A stretch of 64,000 nucleotides of DNA from an uncultured Tenacibaculum sp. (GCA_937922085.1 CAKZVD010000012.1:41248-105247); one strand, 5' to 3'; positions 44,935 to 54,506 are shown, counted from the stretch's first letter. Notes: a model not told the origin generated them from the sequence alone. Program-made: numbers and translations.

Positions 44935-46902
44935 TTATTTGATGATTATTTTTGATTCTAAATTTTGCTTAGCCGCAACTATTTTAACTATATACATACC
45001 CTTAGATAGTTTGTTTAAATCAATAGTATGCTGCTGATTTGGATTTACTATTTTTTGACGCAAAACAACTTCCCCTGAAGTACTATAAACAATAAGGGTA
45101 GCTTCTTTTCCTACACTATTTTTTAGTTGTAAATGAAGAATTCCATCTTCTAATGGGTTAGGCCAAGTAATAAACTCATTTTTCGAAATAATTGAATCGT
45201 TTTTACTAGTTCTTAAAATAGAACTACTTGCTTTATTTGAAGATGAACAACCTGCTAATTCTGTATTTAAAGTTATTTTATGATCTGGTTCTTCTGCATT
45301 TGAAGAACCTCCATTGCTTTCTCCGTTTCCATTACTTTCTCCGTTACCGTTACCGTTCCCTTCTCCGTTTCCATTTCCTCCTGTACTACCTGTACCTTCA
45401 TTAGAAACTTTTTGAATAAGATCCATCTTATCTAAATTAGGCCCCCCGTTATTCGTATTTGTCACTAATTTCACCTTATAAGTTCCAGGAGTTAATGTTA
45501 TCCCTTTTTCATTAGTACCCCATTGTGTCCAATCTCCAGAAACTACTGTTGAAAAATTTAGAACACCATAACTAACATCATTTATAAATAATTCGCAACT
45601 ACGATTTTTATTAGAGCCATTTGCATATGTAAAAACAAAATTTATTTCTTTATTCTCAGAAATAGTCACTTTATCCCATTCAATAAAACTATCTTTTCCT
45701 CCAAAATCTACAAATCCTGTTCCTGTAAAACCTGTTATACTATTTCTATTCTGAGTGCTAATTTGATTTGTTCTTTCTTCTGCTTGATATGTAAAAAGAA
45801 TAGGAACTTCATCTTCTTCTTTATTTACCTTAATTGATAACATTGCTGTATCACTATAAGCTGCTCTATTATCCTTTACTCTTAAAACAACCTCATAATC
45901 TCCAACTGTAGTAAATGTATGAACAGGTGACTTTTCATTACTTATTGCACTTCCATCTCCAAAATTCCATTCATATTCTATAAGAGTATCTGATGAATCT
46001 GGATCTGATGAATCTGAACCATTAAAAGAAACTGTTAAAGGTGTGGTACCTGTTTGAATATCTACTTTAATAAGAGCTACTGGTTTTTTATTAGTTGTAA
46101 CAGTAATTACTTCTGAAAATACAGATTCATTACCTGCTGCATCTAATGCTTTTACTGCAAAAGTATATGTGCTACCTTCTTCAAGGTTTGAAATTAAATA
46201 ATTCGTATTAGTAATTAATGAATTTAAAATAGGTGTGTTTGTATTTGTATCAATCAATTTATATCCTATAACCCCTATATTATCTATACTATTCTTCCAT
46301 TCTAATTTTAAAGTAGTAGTAGTTATTTCTGTAGCAATAAGTTCTTGAGGAACTGAAGGAGCTTCTATATCTTTTTCTTTGACGTTTTGAACAAGTTCCA
46401 TTTTATCAAAATTAGGCCCTCCTTTATCTGTATTGGCAACTAACTTAACTTTATAGATTCCTGGAATTAAAGCTATTGATTTTTCAATAGTCCCCCACTC
46501 TGACCATTTCCCAGGGGTTACTGTAGAAAAATCTAGAATACCATAACTAATTTCATTTATAAATAATTCACAGCTACGATCTGCACCATCTCCATTAGCA
46601 TAAGTAAATAAAAATTTTGTTTCTTTATTTCCTGAAATAATTACTTCATTCCATTCTATAAAACTATTCTTACCTCCAAAATCTACAAAGCCTGAGCCTG
46701 TAAATCCAGAAATATTATTACGGTTACTTGTATTATTTTGATTCGAATAAGCTTCTCCCTGATATGTATTTGTTACGGGGACAATAAAACTTTTTTTTGA
46801 ATTGAGGATTTGATTATGATTGTACTTTAAAGAATTACTCTCTAAAGCAATCATACTTTGTACTAACATAAAGCAGTACAATAATAAGATGTTTTTTCTC
46901 AT
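44935..46902 (-). CDS. Multidomain carbohydrate-binding T9SS protein (partner of G8 copy 3)
   Basis: A 655-residue protein: signal peptide, a CBM6/35-like domain (about 45-170, YQGEAYSN..GFVDFGGKNSFIEW), a fibronectin type III domain (about 183-272), a PKD domain (about 275-365, YEWNFGDGS), a second CBM-like domain (about 375-495), a Gly/Asn/Glu-rich linker, a DHKITLNTELAGC segment like that of the short carriers, and a type A sorting domain from about 576 (WPNPLEDG, ending KIIIK). It has no catalytic domain. I infer that it delivers a glycan-binding, surface-anchored partner for the G8 protein encoded next. Confidence 0.88.
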   Translation of the reverse strand: MRKNILLLYCFMLVQSMIALESNSLKYNHNQILNSKKSFIVPVTNTYQGEAYSNQNNTSNRNNISGFTGSGFVDFGGKNSFIEWNEVIISGNKETKFLFTYANGDGADRSCELFINEISYGILDFSTVTPGKWSEWGTIEKSIALIPGIYKVKLVANTDKGGPNFDKMELVQNVKEKDIEAPSVPQELIATEITTTTLKLEWKNSIDNIGVIGYKLIDTNTNTPILNSLITNTNYLISNLEEGSTYTFAVKALDAAGNESVFSEVITVTTNKKPVALIKVDIQTGTTPLTVSFNGSDSSDPDSSDTLIEYEWNFGDGSAISNEKSPVHTFTTVGDYEVVLRVKDNRAAYSDTAMLSIKVNKEEDEVPILFTYQAEERTNQISTQNRNSITGFTGTGFVDFGGKDSFIEWDKVTISENKEINFVFTYANGSNKNRSCELFINDVSYGVLNFSTVVSGDWTQWGTNEKGITLTPGTYKVKLVTNTNNGGPNLDKMDLIQKVSNEGTGSTGGNGNGEGNGNGNGESNGNGESNGGSSNAEEPDHKITLNTELAGCSSSNKASSSILRTSKNDSIISKNEFITWPNPLEDGILHLQLKNSVGKEATLIVYSTSGEVVLRQKIVNPNQQHTIDLNKLSKGMYIVKIVAAKQNLESKIIIK

Positions 46903-46975
46903 TACTAAGATTGTTTTGGGTGATTATTTTAATTTAGGTTAAACTTCTAAGTATTCTTTAAAAGTTAATACGCCG

Positions 46976-47037
46976 CAAAAATAGAGTAATGATAAATTCT
47001 ATCCACCCCCTGTTTTCAGGGTTTTTGACCCTGAAAA
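46976..47037 (-). promoter_or_regulatory. Palindrome-controlled promoter of the CBM/G8 unit 3
   Basis: On the minus strand CTGAAAACAG (47010-47019), a variant of CTGAATTCAG, lies 26 bp upstream of a perfect TATTTTTG -7 box (46976-46983). A 9-bp inverted repeat (TTTTCAGGG/CCCTGAAAA, 47013-47037) overlaps it and adds a second copy of the half-site. Confidence 0.7.
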
Positions 47038-47092
47038 AAACTAACCTAGAAGTCAGTGAGAATTAACATCATAACAACCTTATAATAAAAAC

Positions 47093-47350
47093 ACTACTAT
47101 TCATTATAAAATGTAACATAATTACAAAAAGTGAAGTCATTTTATATAATTTGTTATTTTTAGAAAACATTTTAAGATCTTTCTTTTTTCGATTTATTAA
47201 AAGATTCCCTTTCTTCGTATATTCTTTCACCTCCATTAAAACAGTCCCTTTTTTATTTACTAAGGAAAATTAAGTAAAATTCAATTTGTTTTTTTCACTC
47301 TGACAAAAAATAAATGTTTGAGCTATTAATAATAATACTAACCTTTTCAT
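47093..47350 (-). pseudogene. Decayed copy of the 169-residue lipoprotein gene
   Basis: Near-identical at both ends to the intact gene at 48177-48686, but with the middle deleted. The start ATG (47350) and lipobox segment survive, and then a G-to-T change creates TAA at 47270-47272 where the intact gene has GAA. Only about 26 codons could be translated. Confidence 0.85.
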
Positions 47351-47384
47351 CTTCAATTATCTTTTTTCATAAAGAATATTATTT

Positions 47385-47655
47385 ATAAGACATCAATATA
47401 ATAGTAGCCAATTGATATGATTTATTATTAACCACAACTATTTTTACACTTTTATTCGTTTTACCATTAATCGTGAAACACCTTTCTTTAGATAATTCTT
47501 AGTGTTATTTACTCTCTTACCATTTTACTTAACTTCAGTAATTATTATTTTCGCTACTTATAATTTTAAATGTTGATAAATTAAATTCTTCATTAGAAAA
47601 AGTTTTTGATTACAACCAAACAGTTTAGTGAAAAAAAAATATTATTCTCTTTATT
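47385..47655 (-). pseudogene. Decayed copy of the 150-residue lipoprotein gene
   Basis: The 3' end matches the intact gene at 48709-49161 closely (CAATATAATAGTAGCCAATT is shared), and the 5' end also aligns. The start codon is lost, and substitutions and deletions break the frame. Together with the preceding remnant it represents a duplicated and then lost gene pair. Confidence 0.82.
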
Positions 47656-47663
47656 TTAAATTA

Positions 47664-48092
47664 TTAACTATGCAGAAATAGAAGAATAGATGCTAATTGA
47701 TATGACTCTCTATTAATAGGTTCTATTCTTATTCCTGTTTTTTTCTCATTCATCATAAATTCTCCCTCTTTTGACCATTTACAAATCATAGAACCTCTTC
47801 TACCTTCTCCTTTCTCATTTATAGTAAATAAAAAATCCCCTTCTACATCTAAAATATCATCATTCTTAAATTGAATTAATATCTTTCCTTTTGAGTCTCT
47901 TATTATCCCTTGTTCTCCGTGAATTTTAGCTATTAAATTTTCTTTATCAAAAAGATTTCCTTCATTAGTTACTTTGTGTACAATTTCATTTTCAAAAATT
48001 AATTTAAATTCAGAAAAATTAATTTTTCTATGATCACTTTTACAAGATATAAACAATTGAGTTGTCAATAATAGCTATGTTATTTTTTTCAT
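47664..48092 (-). pseudogene. Lipoprotein-family member with an amber codon in the signal peptide
   Basis: From the natural ATG at 48092 the frame reads MKKIT, then TAG (48075-48077), then LLLTTQLFISCKSDHRK and an intact body of about 130 residues similar to the 150- and 169-residue neighbours (NFSEFKLI, LIAKI, SYQLASILL). Without the TAG this would be a normal lipoprotein. A TTG at 48068 could start translation but would give a poor signal peptide. It is either a very recent pseudogene or needs readthrough. Its promoter keeps the palindrome. Confidence 0.7.
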
Positions 48093-48126
48093 TTCTACGA
48101 ACACTTAAATAAAAATATTTATGAGT

Positions 48127-48170
48127 CAAAATCATTAATAAAAACATATGACACTTACCCCTGAATTCAG
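48127..48170 (-). promoter_or_regulatory. Palindrome-controlled promoter of the amber-containing lipoprotein gene
   Basis: CTGAATTCAG (48161-48170) lies 26 bp upstream of TGATTTTG (48127-48134), one base off the -7 consensus. Confidence 0.7.
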
Positions 48171-48176
48171 TGAAAA

Positions 48177-48686
48177 TTAATAATCTATATCAGGATATAA
48201 CATTATTATAAAAAGTGAAGCTACTTTGTATGATTTGTTATTTTCTGGAAACATTTTAAGATCTTTCTTTTGTCCATTTATTAAAAGCGTACCTTTTTTA
48301 GTCCATTCTAATTTATAAACTTTATCATCCGCTTTAGAATATCTTTTCTTTTTATTTTCATCTACTAAAAAGGAATATTTTCTTTCCTCAAGTTCTTTCA
48401 TTGTAAAAACATATTCCCCATTTGGTTTTGTTACTGTTTCACTATCTATTAGCAATTCTTTTTCGTTTTTACTCGAATTTATTATTCCTTTCTTTTTATC
48501 AATCTTAGCTATCAATTTTGTTTCAAAAAGATGATAAAAAACATCTCCATTTTCTTTTACTTCTAAAAAAGTAGTTCCTTCTTCATCTATTAAGGAAAAT
48601 TCAGTAAAATTCAATTTGTTTTTTTCGCTCTGACAAAAAATAAATGTTTGAGATATTAATAATAAGACTAATCTTTTCATCTTCAA
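48177..48686 (-). CDS. Small lipoprotein, family with the 150- and 134-residue neighbours
   Basis: A 169-residue lipoprotein (probable start KMKRLVLLLISQTFIFC, lipobox Cys), followed by a small beta-rich domain with the family pattern NFTEFSLI..GDV..LIAKI..KKG..W.KKG..LING..SYKVASL. The function is unknown. It follows the 150-residue paralogue by 22 bp in one operon, and its stop lies just before the palindrome that fronts the next gene. The closest relatives in the window are its own decayed copy (47093-47350) and the two neighbours. Confidence 0.78.
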   Translation of the reverse strand: MKMKRLVLLLISQTFIFCQSEKNKLNFTEFSLIDEEGTTFLEVKENGDVFYHLFETKLIAKIDKKKGIINSSKNEKELLIDSETVTKPNGEYVFTMKELEERKYSFLVDENKKKRYSKADDKVYKLEWTKKGTLLINGQKKDLKMFPENNKSYKVASLFIIMLYPDIDY

Positions 48687-48708
48687 TTATCTTTTTTTAT
48701 AAAGAATA

Positions 48709-49161
48709 TTATTTATAACACATCAATATAATAGTAGCCAATTGATATGATTTATTATTAACCGTAGCTATTTTTACACTTTTATTTGTTTTTCCATTAA
48801 TTATAAAATTTCCTTCTTTAGATACTTCATAATAATTTTTAGAATCTTTAGTTCCTTTACCTTGTTTATTAACTGTACACAGATAATATCCCCCTTCTCC
48901 ATTTGTTACTTCATCTCCTGAAATTATCATAGCTACTTTTTCGTCTAACCCTATAACAAATCCTTTTCCATTCTCTTTTTTAACCTTTGCTACTAATTTC
49001 CCTTGATCTATAATGTCTCCATTACTTTTAATTTCAATCATTACTTTTTCCTCAACTATAATTTTAAATGCTGAAAAGTCAAATTCTTTATTAGAAGGTT
49101 TTTGACTACAGGCTGATAATTTAATGATAAGAAATAAATAGATTATTCTTTTTATTTTCAT
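48709..49161 (-). CDS. Small lipoprotein, first gene of the lipoprotein array
   Basis: A 150-residue lipoprotein with lipobox LSAC and the same pattern as its neighbours: FDFSAFKII, SNGDIIDQGKLVAKV, SKEGNFIINGK, KSYQLATIIL. No known domain. It is the first gene behind a clear promoter with the palindrome shared by the G8 units, so its product is probably made together with them; whether it takes part in their secretion or in protecting the cell from them cannot be told. Confidence 0.8.
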   Translation of the reverse strand: MKIKRIIYLFLIIKLSACSQKPSNKEFDFSAFKIIVEEKVMIEIKSNGDIIDQGKLVAKVKKENGKGFVIGLDEKVAMIISGDEVTNGEGGYYLCTVNKQGKGTKDSKNYYEVSKEGNFIINGKTNKSVKIATVNNKSYQLATIILMCYK

Positions 49162-49199
49162 TTGAATTATAATTTCTTTTACGATTCTGTTTTACACAA

Positions 49200-49242
49200 C
49201 AAAACTATCTTAAAAAACGTAAAACACTCACCCTGAATTCAG
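49200..49242 (-). promoter_or_regulatory. Palindrome-controlled promoter of the lipoprotein pair
   Basis: CTGAATTCAG (49233-49242) lies 25 bp upstream of a perfect TAGTTTTG -7 box (49200-49207); the ATG is 38 bp further on. Confidence 0.8.
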
Positions 49243-49312
49243 TGAAAAAAAAGTTTTTAAACCCATAACTTCATATTCATAAAAGCGTCGATAAATAACT
49301 AAGTTCATTTCT

Positions 49313-49320
49313 TATATTTG
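49313..49320 (+). promoter_or_regulatory. -7 box of the Tex gene
   Basis: TATATTTG matches TAnnTTTG, 39 bp before the ATG at 49360. Confidence 0.55.
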
Positions 49321-49359
49321 ATTTTTTTATCACATCTTTTCGATTTTTAAAATTACTAT

Positions 49360-51486
49360 ATGCAATTATTCAATTATATATCTTCCCAAACAACCAATAT
49401 TTCAGATAGTTCAATAAAAAACACCATTGAATTATTAAACGCTGATTGTACCATTCCTTTTATTGCTCGTTATCGAAAAGAGAAAACAGGTAATTTAGAT
49501 GAGGTTGAAATAGGACTTATAGTAAAGTTAAAAGAAGAATTCGAAGCTTTAGAAAAGAGAAAGTTGGCTATTTTAAAATCGTTAGAAGAACAAGAGGTTT
49601 TAACTAACGAATTAAAAATTAAAATAGAAAACACAAAAGATTTAACTACGTTAGAAGACATTTACCTTCCTTATAAAAAGAAACGTAAAACAAAAGCTGA
49701 AATGGCTCGTAATAATGGTTTAGAACCGTTAGCTAAAATAATTATGAGTCAGAGAAGTGATAATTTAGAATATATTGCTTCAAAATATATAAATACTACT
49801 GTTGAAAATGAAGATAAAGCATTAGAAGGAGCACGTCATATTATTGCTGAATGGGTGAATGAAAGAACAGATATTCGTAATTTAATTCGTAAGCAATTAG
49901 AGCGATTTTCAACAATTAACACTAAAGTTGTAAAAACGAAAAAAGAAGATGAAAATGCTCAAAAATTCAAAGATTATTTCGATTGGTCTGAAAATTTAAG
50001 TAGAATTCCATCACATCGATTACTCGCTATATTAAGAGCCGAAAAAGAAGGCTTTATTCGCTTAAAAATTGAAATAGACAATGAGAATGTTTTAGAAAAA
50101 ATTGATCGAAGGTTAATTAAAAACAATAATGAATGTGGTGCTGAAATTCAATTGGCTATAGATGATTCTTATAAACGTTTATTACTTCCTTCTTTAACTA
50201 CTGAAGCAATGAACATTGCTAAAGAAAAAGCTGATGAAGCTGCTATTACTGTTTTTACTAAAAACTTAGAACAATTATTATTAGGCGCTCCTTTAGGTGA
50301 AACCAGAATTTTAGCAATTGACCCTGGTTTTAGAACAGGTTGTAAAGTAGTTTGTTTAAATGAACAAGGAGATTTGTTACATAATACTGCTATTTATCCG
50401 AATGCTCCGCAAAACAACACCTCAGAAGCCGCACATACTATTGAACATTTAATTAAAAAATATAATATTGAAGCTATTTCTATTGGAAATGGAACTGCCT
50501 CTAGAGAAACAGAACGATTTGTTAAAAATATAGCCATTACTAAAAACTTAGAAGTTTTTATAGTAAATGAAGCTGGCGCTTCTATTTATTCTGCTTCTAA
50601 AATTGCCAGAGATGAATTTCCAAAAGAAGATATTACTGTTAGAGGTGCTGTTTCTATAGGTAGACGATTGGCGGATCCATTAGCTGAATTAGTTAAAATT
50701 GAAGCAAAATCTATTGGTGTAGGGCAATATCAACATGATGTAGACCAAACAAAATTGAAGAAATCATTAGACACTGTTGTTGAACATTGTGTAAATAAAG
50801 TAGGCGTAAATATAAATACAGCTAGTGCCCCTTTATTAAGTTATGTTTCTGGTATTGGTCCAAAATTAGCAGAAAACATTGTAAATCATAGAAATCAACA
50901 CGGTGTTTTTAAATCTAGAAGTGAAATAAAAAAAGTAGCTCGATTAGGTGGTAAAGCGTTTGAACAATCTGCTGGATTTTTACGAATTAAACAAGGGAGT
51001 AATCCGTTAGATGACTCGGGGGTACATCCTGAATCTTATTCGTTAGTTAAAAACATGGCTAAAGATTTACAACTTAGTACTACTGATTTAATTGGAGATG
51101 CTAAAAAATTAAAAGAGATTCAACTTAACAAGTATGTTACTAATGATTTTGGCTTACCAACCTTAAAAGATATTGTAAAAGAATTAGAAAAACCAGGATT
51201 AGATCCTAGAGAAAAAGCCAAAGCTTTCTCTTTTGATGAACATGTAAAAACTATTGAAGATTTACAAGTAGGTATGGTATTACCCGGTATTGTAAATAAT
51301 ATTACCAATTTTGGTTGTTTTGTAGATATTGGTATTAAAGAAAGTGGACTAATACACATCTCCAATTTATCTGAAACCTATGTAAGTGATATTAACACTA
51401 TTGTTAATTTACAACAACAAGTAAATGTTAAAGTTTTAGAAGTAGATGTAAGTAGAAAGCGTATTCAACTAAAAAAAGAAAACTAA
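49360..51486 (+). CDS. Tex family RNA-binding transcription accessory protein
   Basis: A 708-residue protein with the full Tex layout: N-terminal helical domain (TIPFIARYRKEKTGNLDE), a YqgF/RNase H-like domain from about 325 (ILAIDPGFRTGCK), helix-hairpin-helix segments (TASAPLLSYVSGIGPKLAENI) and a C-terminal S1 domain from about 639 (GMVLPGIVNNITNFGCFVDI). Tex proteins bind nucleic acid and influence transcription and RNA turnover. It is a stand-alone gene divergent from the lipoprotein operon. Confidence 0.95.
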   Translation: MQLFNYISSQTTNISDSSIKNTIELLNADCTIPFIARYRKEKTGNLDEVEIGLIVKLKEEFEALEKRKLAILKSLEEQEVLTNELKIKIENTKDLTTLEDIYLPYKKKRKTKAEMARNNGLEPLAKIIMSQRSDNLEYIASKYINTTVENEDKALEGARHIIAEWVNERTDIRNLIRKQLERFSTINTKVVKTKKEDENAQKFKDYFDWSENLSRIPSHRLLAILRAEKEGFIRLKIEIDNENVLEKIDRRLIKNNNECGAEIQLAIDDSYKRLLLPSLTTEAMNIAKEKADEAAITVFTKNLEQLLLGAPLGETRILAIDPGFRTGCKVVCLNEQGDLLHNTAIYPNAPQNNTSEAAHTIEHLIKKYNIEAISIGNGTASRETERFVKNIAITKNLEVFIVNEAGASIYSASKIARDEFPKEDITVRGAVSIGRRLADPLAELVKIEAKSIGVGQYQHDVDQTKLKKSLDTVVEHCVNKVGVNINTASAPLLSYVSGIGPKLAENIVNHRNQHGVFKSRSEIKKVARLGGKAFEQSAGFLRIKQGSNPLDDSGVHPESYSLVKNMAKDLQLSTTDLIGDAKKLKEIQLNKYVTNDFGLPTLKDIVKELEKPGLDPREKAKAFSFDEHVKTIEDLQVGMVLPGIVNNITNFGCFVDIGIKESGLIHISNLSETYVSDINTIVNLQQQVNVKVLEVDVSRKRIQLKKEN

Positions 51487-51569
51487 AAGCTATATTTATT
51501 AATTCTAAAAAAACGTATTCATAGATTATTATCTATAAATAGATTGTAAATTAATAACATTCCCCCCAA

Positions 51570-54506
51570 ATGTTTTATTATTATATTTCTTACACTATCT
51601 GTCTTTTACAAAAAATAAGAAGTTTTCTAATCTTCTTTTTTTTTCTTATTTCTTTATTTAGCCAACGATCTAATTCATATCATTTCACTACAAATAATGG
51701 CTTGCCTAGTAATGAAACTTATAGTGTTTTTGAAGATTCAAATAATTTTATTTGGATTGCTACCGACAAAGGTGTTAGTAAGTACAATGGGTATGAATTT
51801 ATAAATTATACAGCCGAAGATGGTTTAGGGGATAATACTATTTTTAATTTTTATGAAGATAAAGAAGGACGGTTATGGTTTTTATCTTATAATGGTAAAT
51901 TATCTTATTACTATAATGGTAAAATTAACCGTGTTTTGTATGATATACCATATAATCATGTTGGTCATATTTTATCGATATATTTAGATAAAAATAATAC
52001 TCTTTGGATTGGGAGTATTCATGGTGAATTTAAAACTAACTTTCTATCTAAAAACAGACTTCAAGTTATTCCTACCAAAGAACAATATTCTTTACGCCAA
52101 ATCGATAATATTGGGTATATCTTTTCCGGAAATCATATACACGATAACAAAGAAATTAGTTACTCCGTCAAATTAAACAATGGGGTTTTTCTTTTAAAAT
52201 ATTCTAAGAATAAAATTATTTCACCAGTTAAAAAAATCAACAATGATAAAAGAAAAAATGGATCAAATGTAAATTGGTTAATTCATGATGGAGTTATTTA
52301 TACCTCCAACCCCTATTATGCTTTAATTTTTGATCAAACTACTCGAAGGTTGAATGGTATAAAATTTAAATTTAAAAGTAAAGCTACAGGAACACGAATA
52401 ATGAAATATAAAGGCAAATATGTTTTTTACAATCCTTTTTTAAAAAAACTATATAAAATTATTCCAGAAAAACAACATATAACTCTACCAATAACAACAA
52501 AAAATAATTTAACAAGTGTTATTACCGATAGTCAAAATGGCTTTTGGACTTCTACTGTTAATAAAGGAGTTTATTACAAACCTAAAAGCATTATTCACAC
52601 CGTAACTTCTAACAAATATGATCGTGAAGCTATTGTTAACCTGATTAGTTCTGATTCTATCTTTTTTCTTAGATCAAAAAATAATGAAATATTTAAATTA
52701 ACAGATAACAATAATTTTCAAAAAATAAAAAGCTTTCCTTTCGATCATACTCCGGGGGAATTAAATAAATTTAGAGATGTAATTGTATATAACCATGTAA
52801 CTAAAGGGGGAATAAAACCTTTAACCAATAAAAAACCACTTCCAAAATTCAAAAAAAGAGCACCTTTTATTGCTTCTTTTAAAAATGATGGTTATGTATT
52901 ATACTCTAGAAGCGATATTTCTATCTACAATAAGAACCATCAGTTATTATATAACTATAATTTTTCAAAAAAGAAGATAGTTCCTAAAAACGTTCACTAC
53001 AAGAACAAAAACGAATTATACATAGCTTCTTTACAAGGTTTATTTGAAGTAGACGATTCAGGTAGAATAACCTTTTTAGGAGATAAAAACCCTCTTTTTA
53101 AAACTCGTATTGATAAAATTGAAAAAGATTCGTTGGATAGATTTTGGATGATTACCAAAGAAAAAGGAGTTCTTTTATTAGATAAAGACAAGGTCATCAA
53201 CATTACAACTTCCAATGGACTATTAGGTAATATTTGTACTGGACTATTTGTAGGTAAAAAACGTGTTTGGATCGCTACAGAAAAAGGACTTTCTGGTATT
53301 AACTTAACAGATTTAAATGATATTGACAATTTTACTCAAAAAGATGGTTTAATTTCAAATCAAATTAACGACATACATGAATATAATAATAAGATTTGGG
53401 TTGCTTCAGACAAGGGGTTATCCTACTTTAATATTGATTATATTCAAAAAAAATATCCTCCTAAAACATTTATAGAAAATGTTAATATAGATGGTATTTC
53501 TTTTATAAAGAATGACAGTTTAATTATTCCTCCAAATAATAATATACTAACTATACATTATTTAGGTCTTTCTTATAGAGAACAAGGAAATTTAAAATAC
53601 AAATACCGTCTTAAAGGATTAGATTCTACTTGGTATACTACTCAAAATAGATCTATTCAATATTCTACTCTTCCTGCTGGCAAATATACATTTGAGGTTA
53701 AAGCTGTAAACCATCAAGGTATATCTAGTATCAGTCCAAAAACGATACACTTTACCAAAAAACCTCATTTTTGGGAAACACTATATTTTATTATTCCTTT
53801 ATTAATTCTATTACTTCTTATTACAATTAGTATCATTTATTTACGCATTCGATTTATTAAAAAAAGAGCTTATTTACAACATCGAATTATTAAAACTGAA
53901 TTGAAATTACTTCGTTCTCAAATGAATCCTCATTTTACCTTTAATGCTATGAGTAGTATTCAATATTACATTCAACAAAACAACACTAAAAAAGCATTGC
54001 GATTTATACACGAATTTTCAACTCTTGTTCGCCTTATTCTTCAACATACTCAAAGAGAAACTATTTCTTTAAATCAAGAAATAGATGCTTTAAAAATTTA
54101 CATGAATATAGAACAAGAGCGTTTAAAAAACCGCTTTTCTTATCATATAAACATTCTTAATGTTGATGTGTTTACAACTAAAATAGCTCCCATGTTACTT
54201 CAACCTTATGTTGAAAATGCCATATGGCATGGTATTATGCATAAAACCAGTAGTGATGGTATTATCTCTTTAAATATCTATACTGAGAAAAACAGAACTA
54301 TTTGTGAAATTATTGATAATGGTATTGGTAGAAAAGCGTCTTCTAGGTTAAAAAAAACAAATAGTGATTCTTTAGGAATGATATTATTAGAGGAACGGTT
54401 ATCTCTAATTAACACCACTAAAATTATAAAACAAACTGTAGAGGTAATAGATTTAACTGATACAAATAATAACGTTTGTGGAACAAAAGTAAAACTAACA
54501 TTATGA
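51570..54506 (+). CDS. Two-component propeller sensor histidine kinase (LytS/YehU type)
   Basis: A 978-residue hybrid-like sensor: signal segment, about 650 residues of two-component-regulator propeller blades (NNFIWIATDKGVSKYNGYEF, EDKEGRLWFLSYNGKL), a Y_Y_Y domain (KYRLKGLDSTWY), one transmembrane helix at about 737-762, and a His_kinase/HATPase pair with the phospho-acceptor His788 (QMNPHFTFNAM) and an N-box (LLQPYVENAIWHG). It lacks a receiver domain; the response regulator is encoded next, overlapping by 4 bp. The propeller should sense a periplasmic ligand, often a glycan in Bacteroidota. Confidence 0.93.
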   Translation: MFYYYISYTICLLQKIRSFLIFFFFLISLFSQRSNSYHFTTNNGLPSNETYSVFEDSNNFIWIATDKGVSKYNGYEFINYTAEDGLGDNTIFNFYEDKEGRLWFLSYNGKLSYYYNGKINRVLYDIPYNHVGHILSIYLDKNNTLWIGSIHGEFKTNFLSKNRLQVIPTKEQYSLRQIDNIGYIFSGNHIHDNKEISYSVKLNNGVFLLKYSKNKIISPVKKINNDKRKNGSNVNWLIHDGVIYTSNPYYALIFDQTTRRLNGIKFKFKSKATGTRIMKYKGKYVFYNPFLKKLYKIIPEKQHITLPITTKNNLTSVITDSQNGFWTSTVNKGVYYKPKSIIHTVTSNKYDREAIVNLISSDSIFFLRSKNNEIFKLTDNNNFQKIKSFPFDHTPGELNKFRDVIVYNHVTKGGIKPLTNKKPLPKFKKRAPFIASFKNDGYVLYSRSDISIYNKNHQLLYNYNFSKKKIVPKNVHYKNKNELYIASLQGLFEVDDSGRITFLGDKNPLFKTRIDKIEKDSLDRFWMITKEKGVLLLDKDKVINITTSNGLLGNICTGLFVGKKRVWIATEKGLSGINLTDLNDIDNFTQKDGLISNQINDIHEYNNKIWVASDKGLSYFNIDYIQKKYPPKTFIENVNIDGISFIKNDSLIIPPNNNILTIHYLGLSYREQGNLKYKYRLKGLDSTWYTTQNRSIQYSTLPAGKYTFEVKAVNHQGISSISPKTIHFTKKPHFWETLYFIIPLLILLLLITISIIYLRIRFIKKRAYLQHRIIKTELKLLRSQMNPHFTFNAMSSIQYYIQQNNTKKALRFIHEFSTLVRLILQHTQRETISLNQEIDALKIYMNIEQERLKNRFSYHINILNVDVFTTKIAPMLLQPYVENAIWHGIMHKTSSDGIISLNIYTEKNRTICEIIDNGIGRKASSRLKKTNSDSLGMILLEERLSLINTTKIIKQTVEVIDLTDTNNNVCGTKVKLTL

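Noticed and set aside
45290..45390. Short repeat of Gly/Asn/Glu codons as a CRISPR or satellite repeat
   Set aside because: It is the in-frame flexible linker of the 655-residue protein, with irregular units.
48161..48170. Reading CTGAATTCAG as a chance EcoRI-site coincidence
   Set aside because: It recurs at a constant 25-26 bp from the -7 box in several promoters with conserved flanks, so chance is unlikely.
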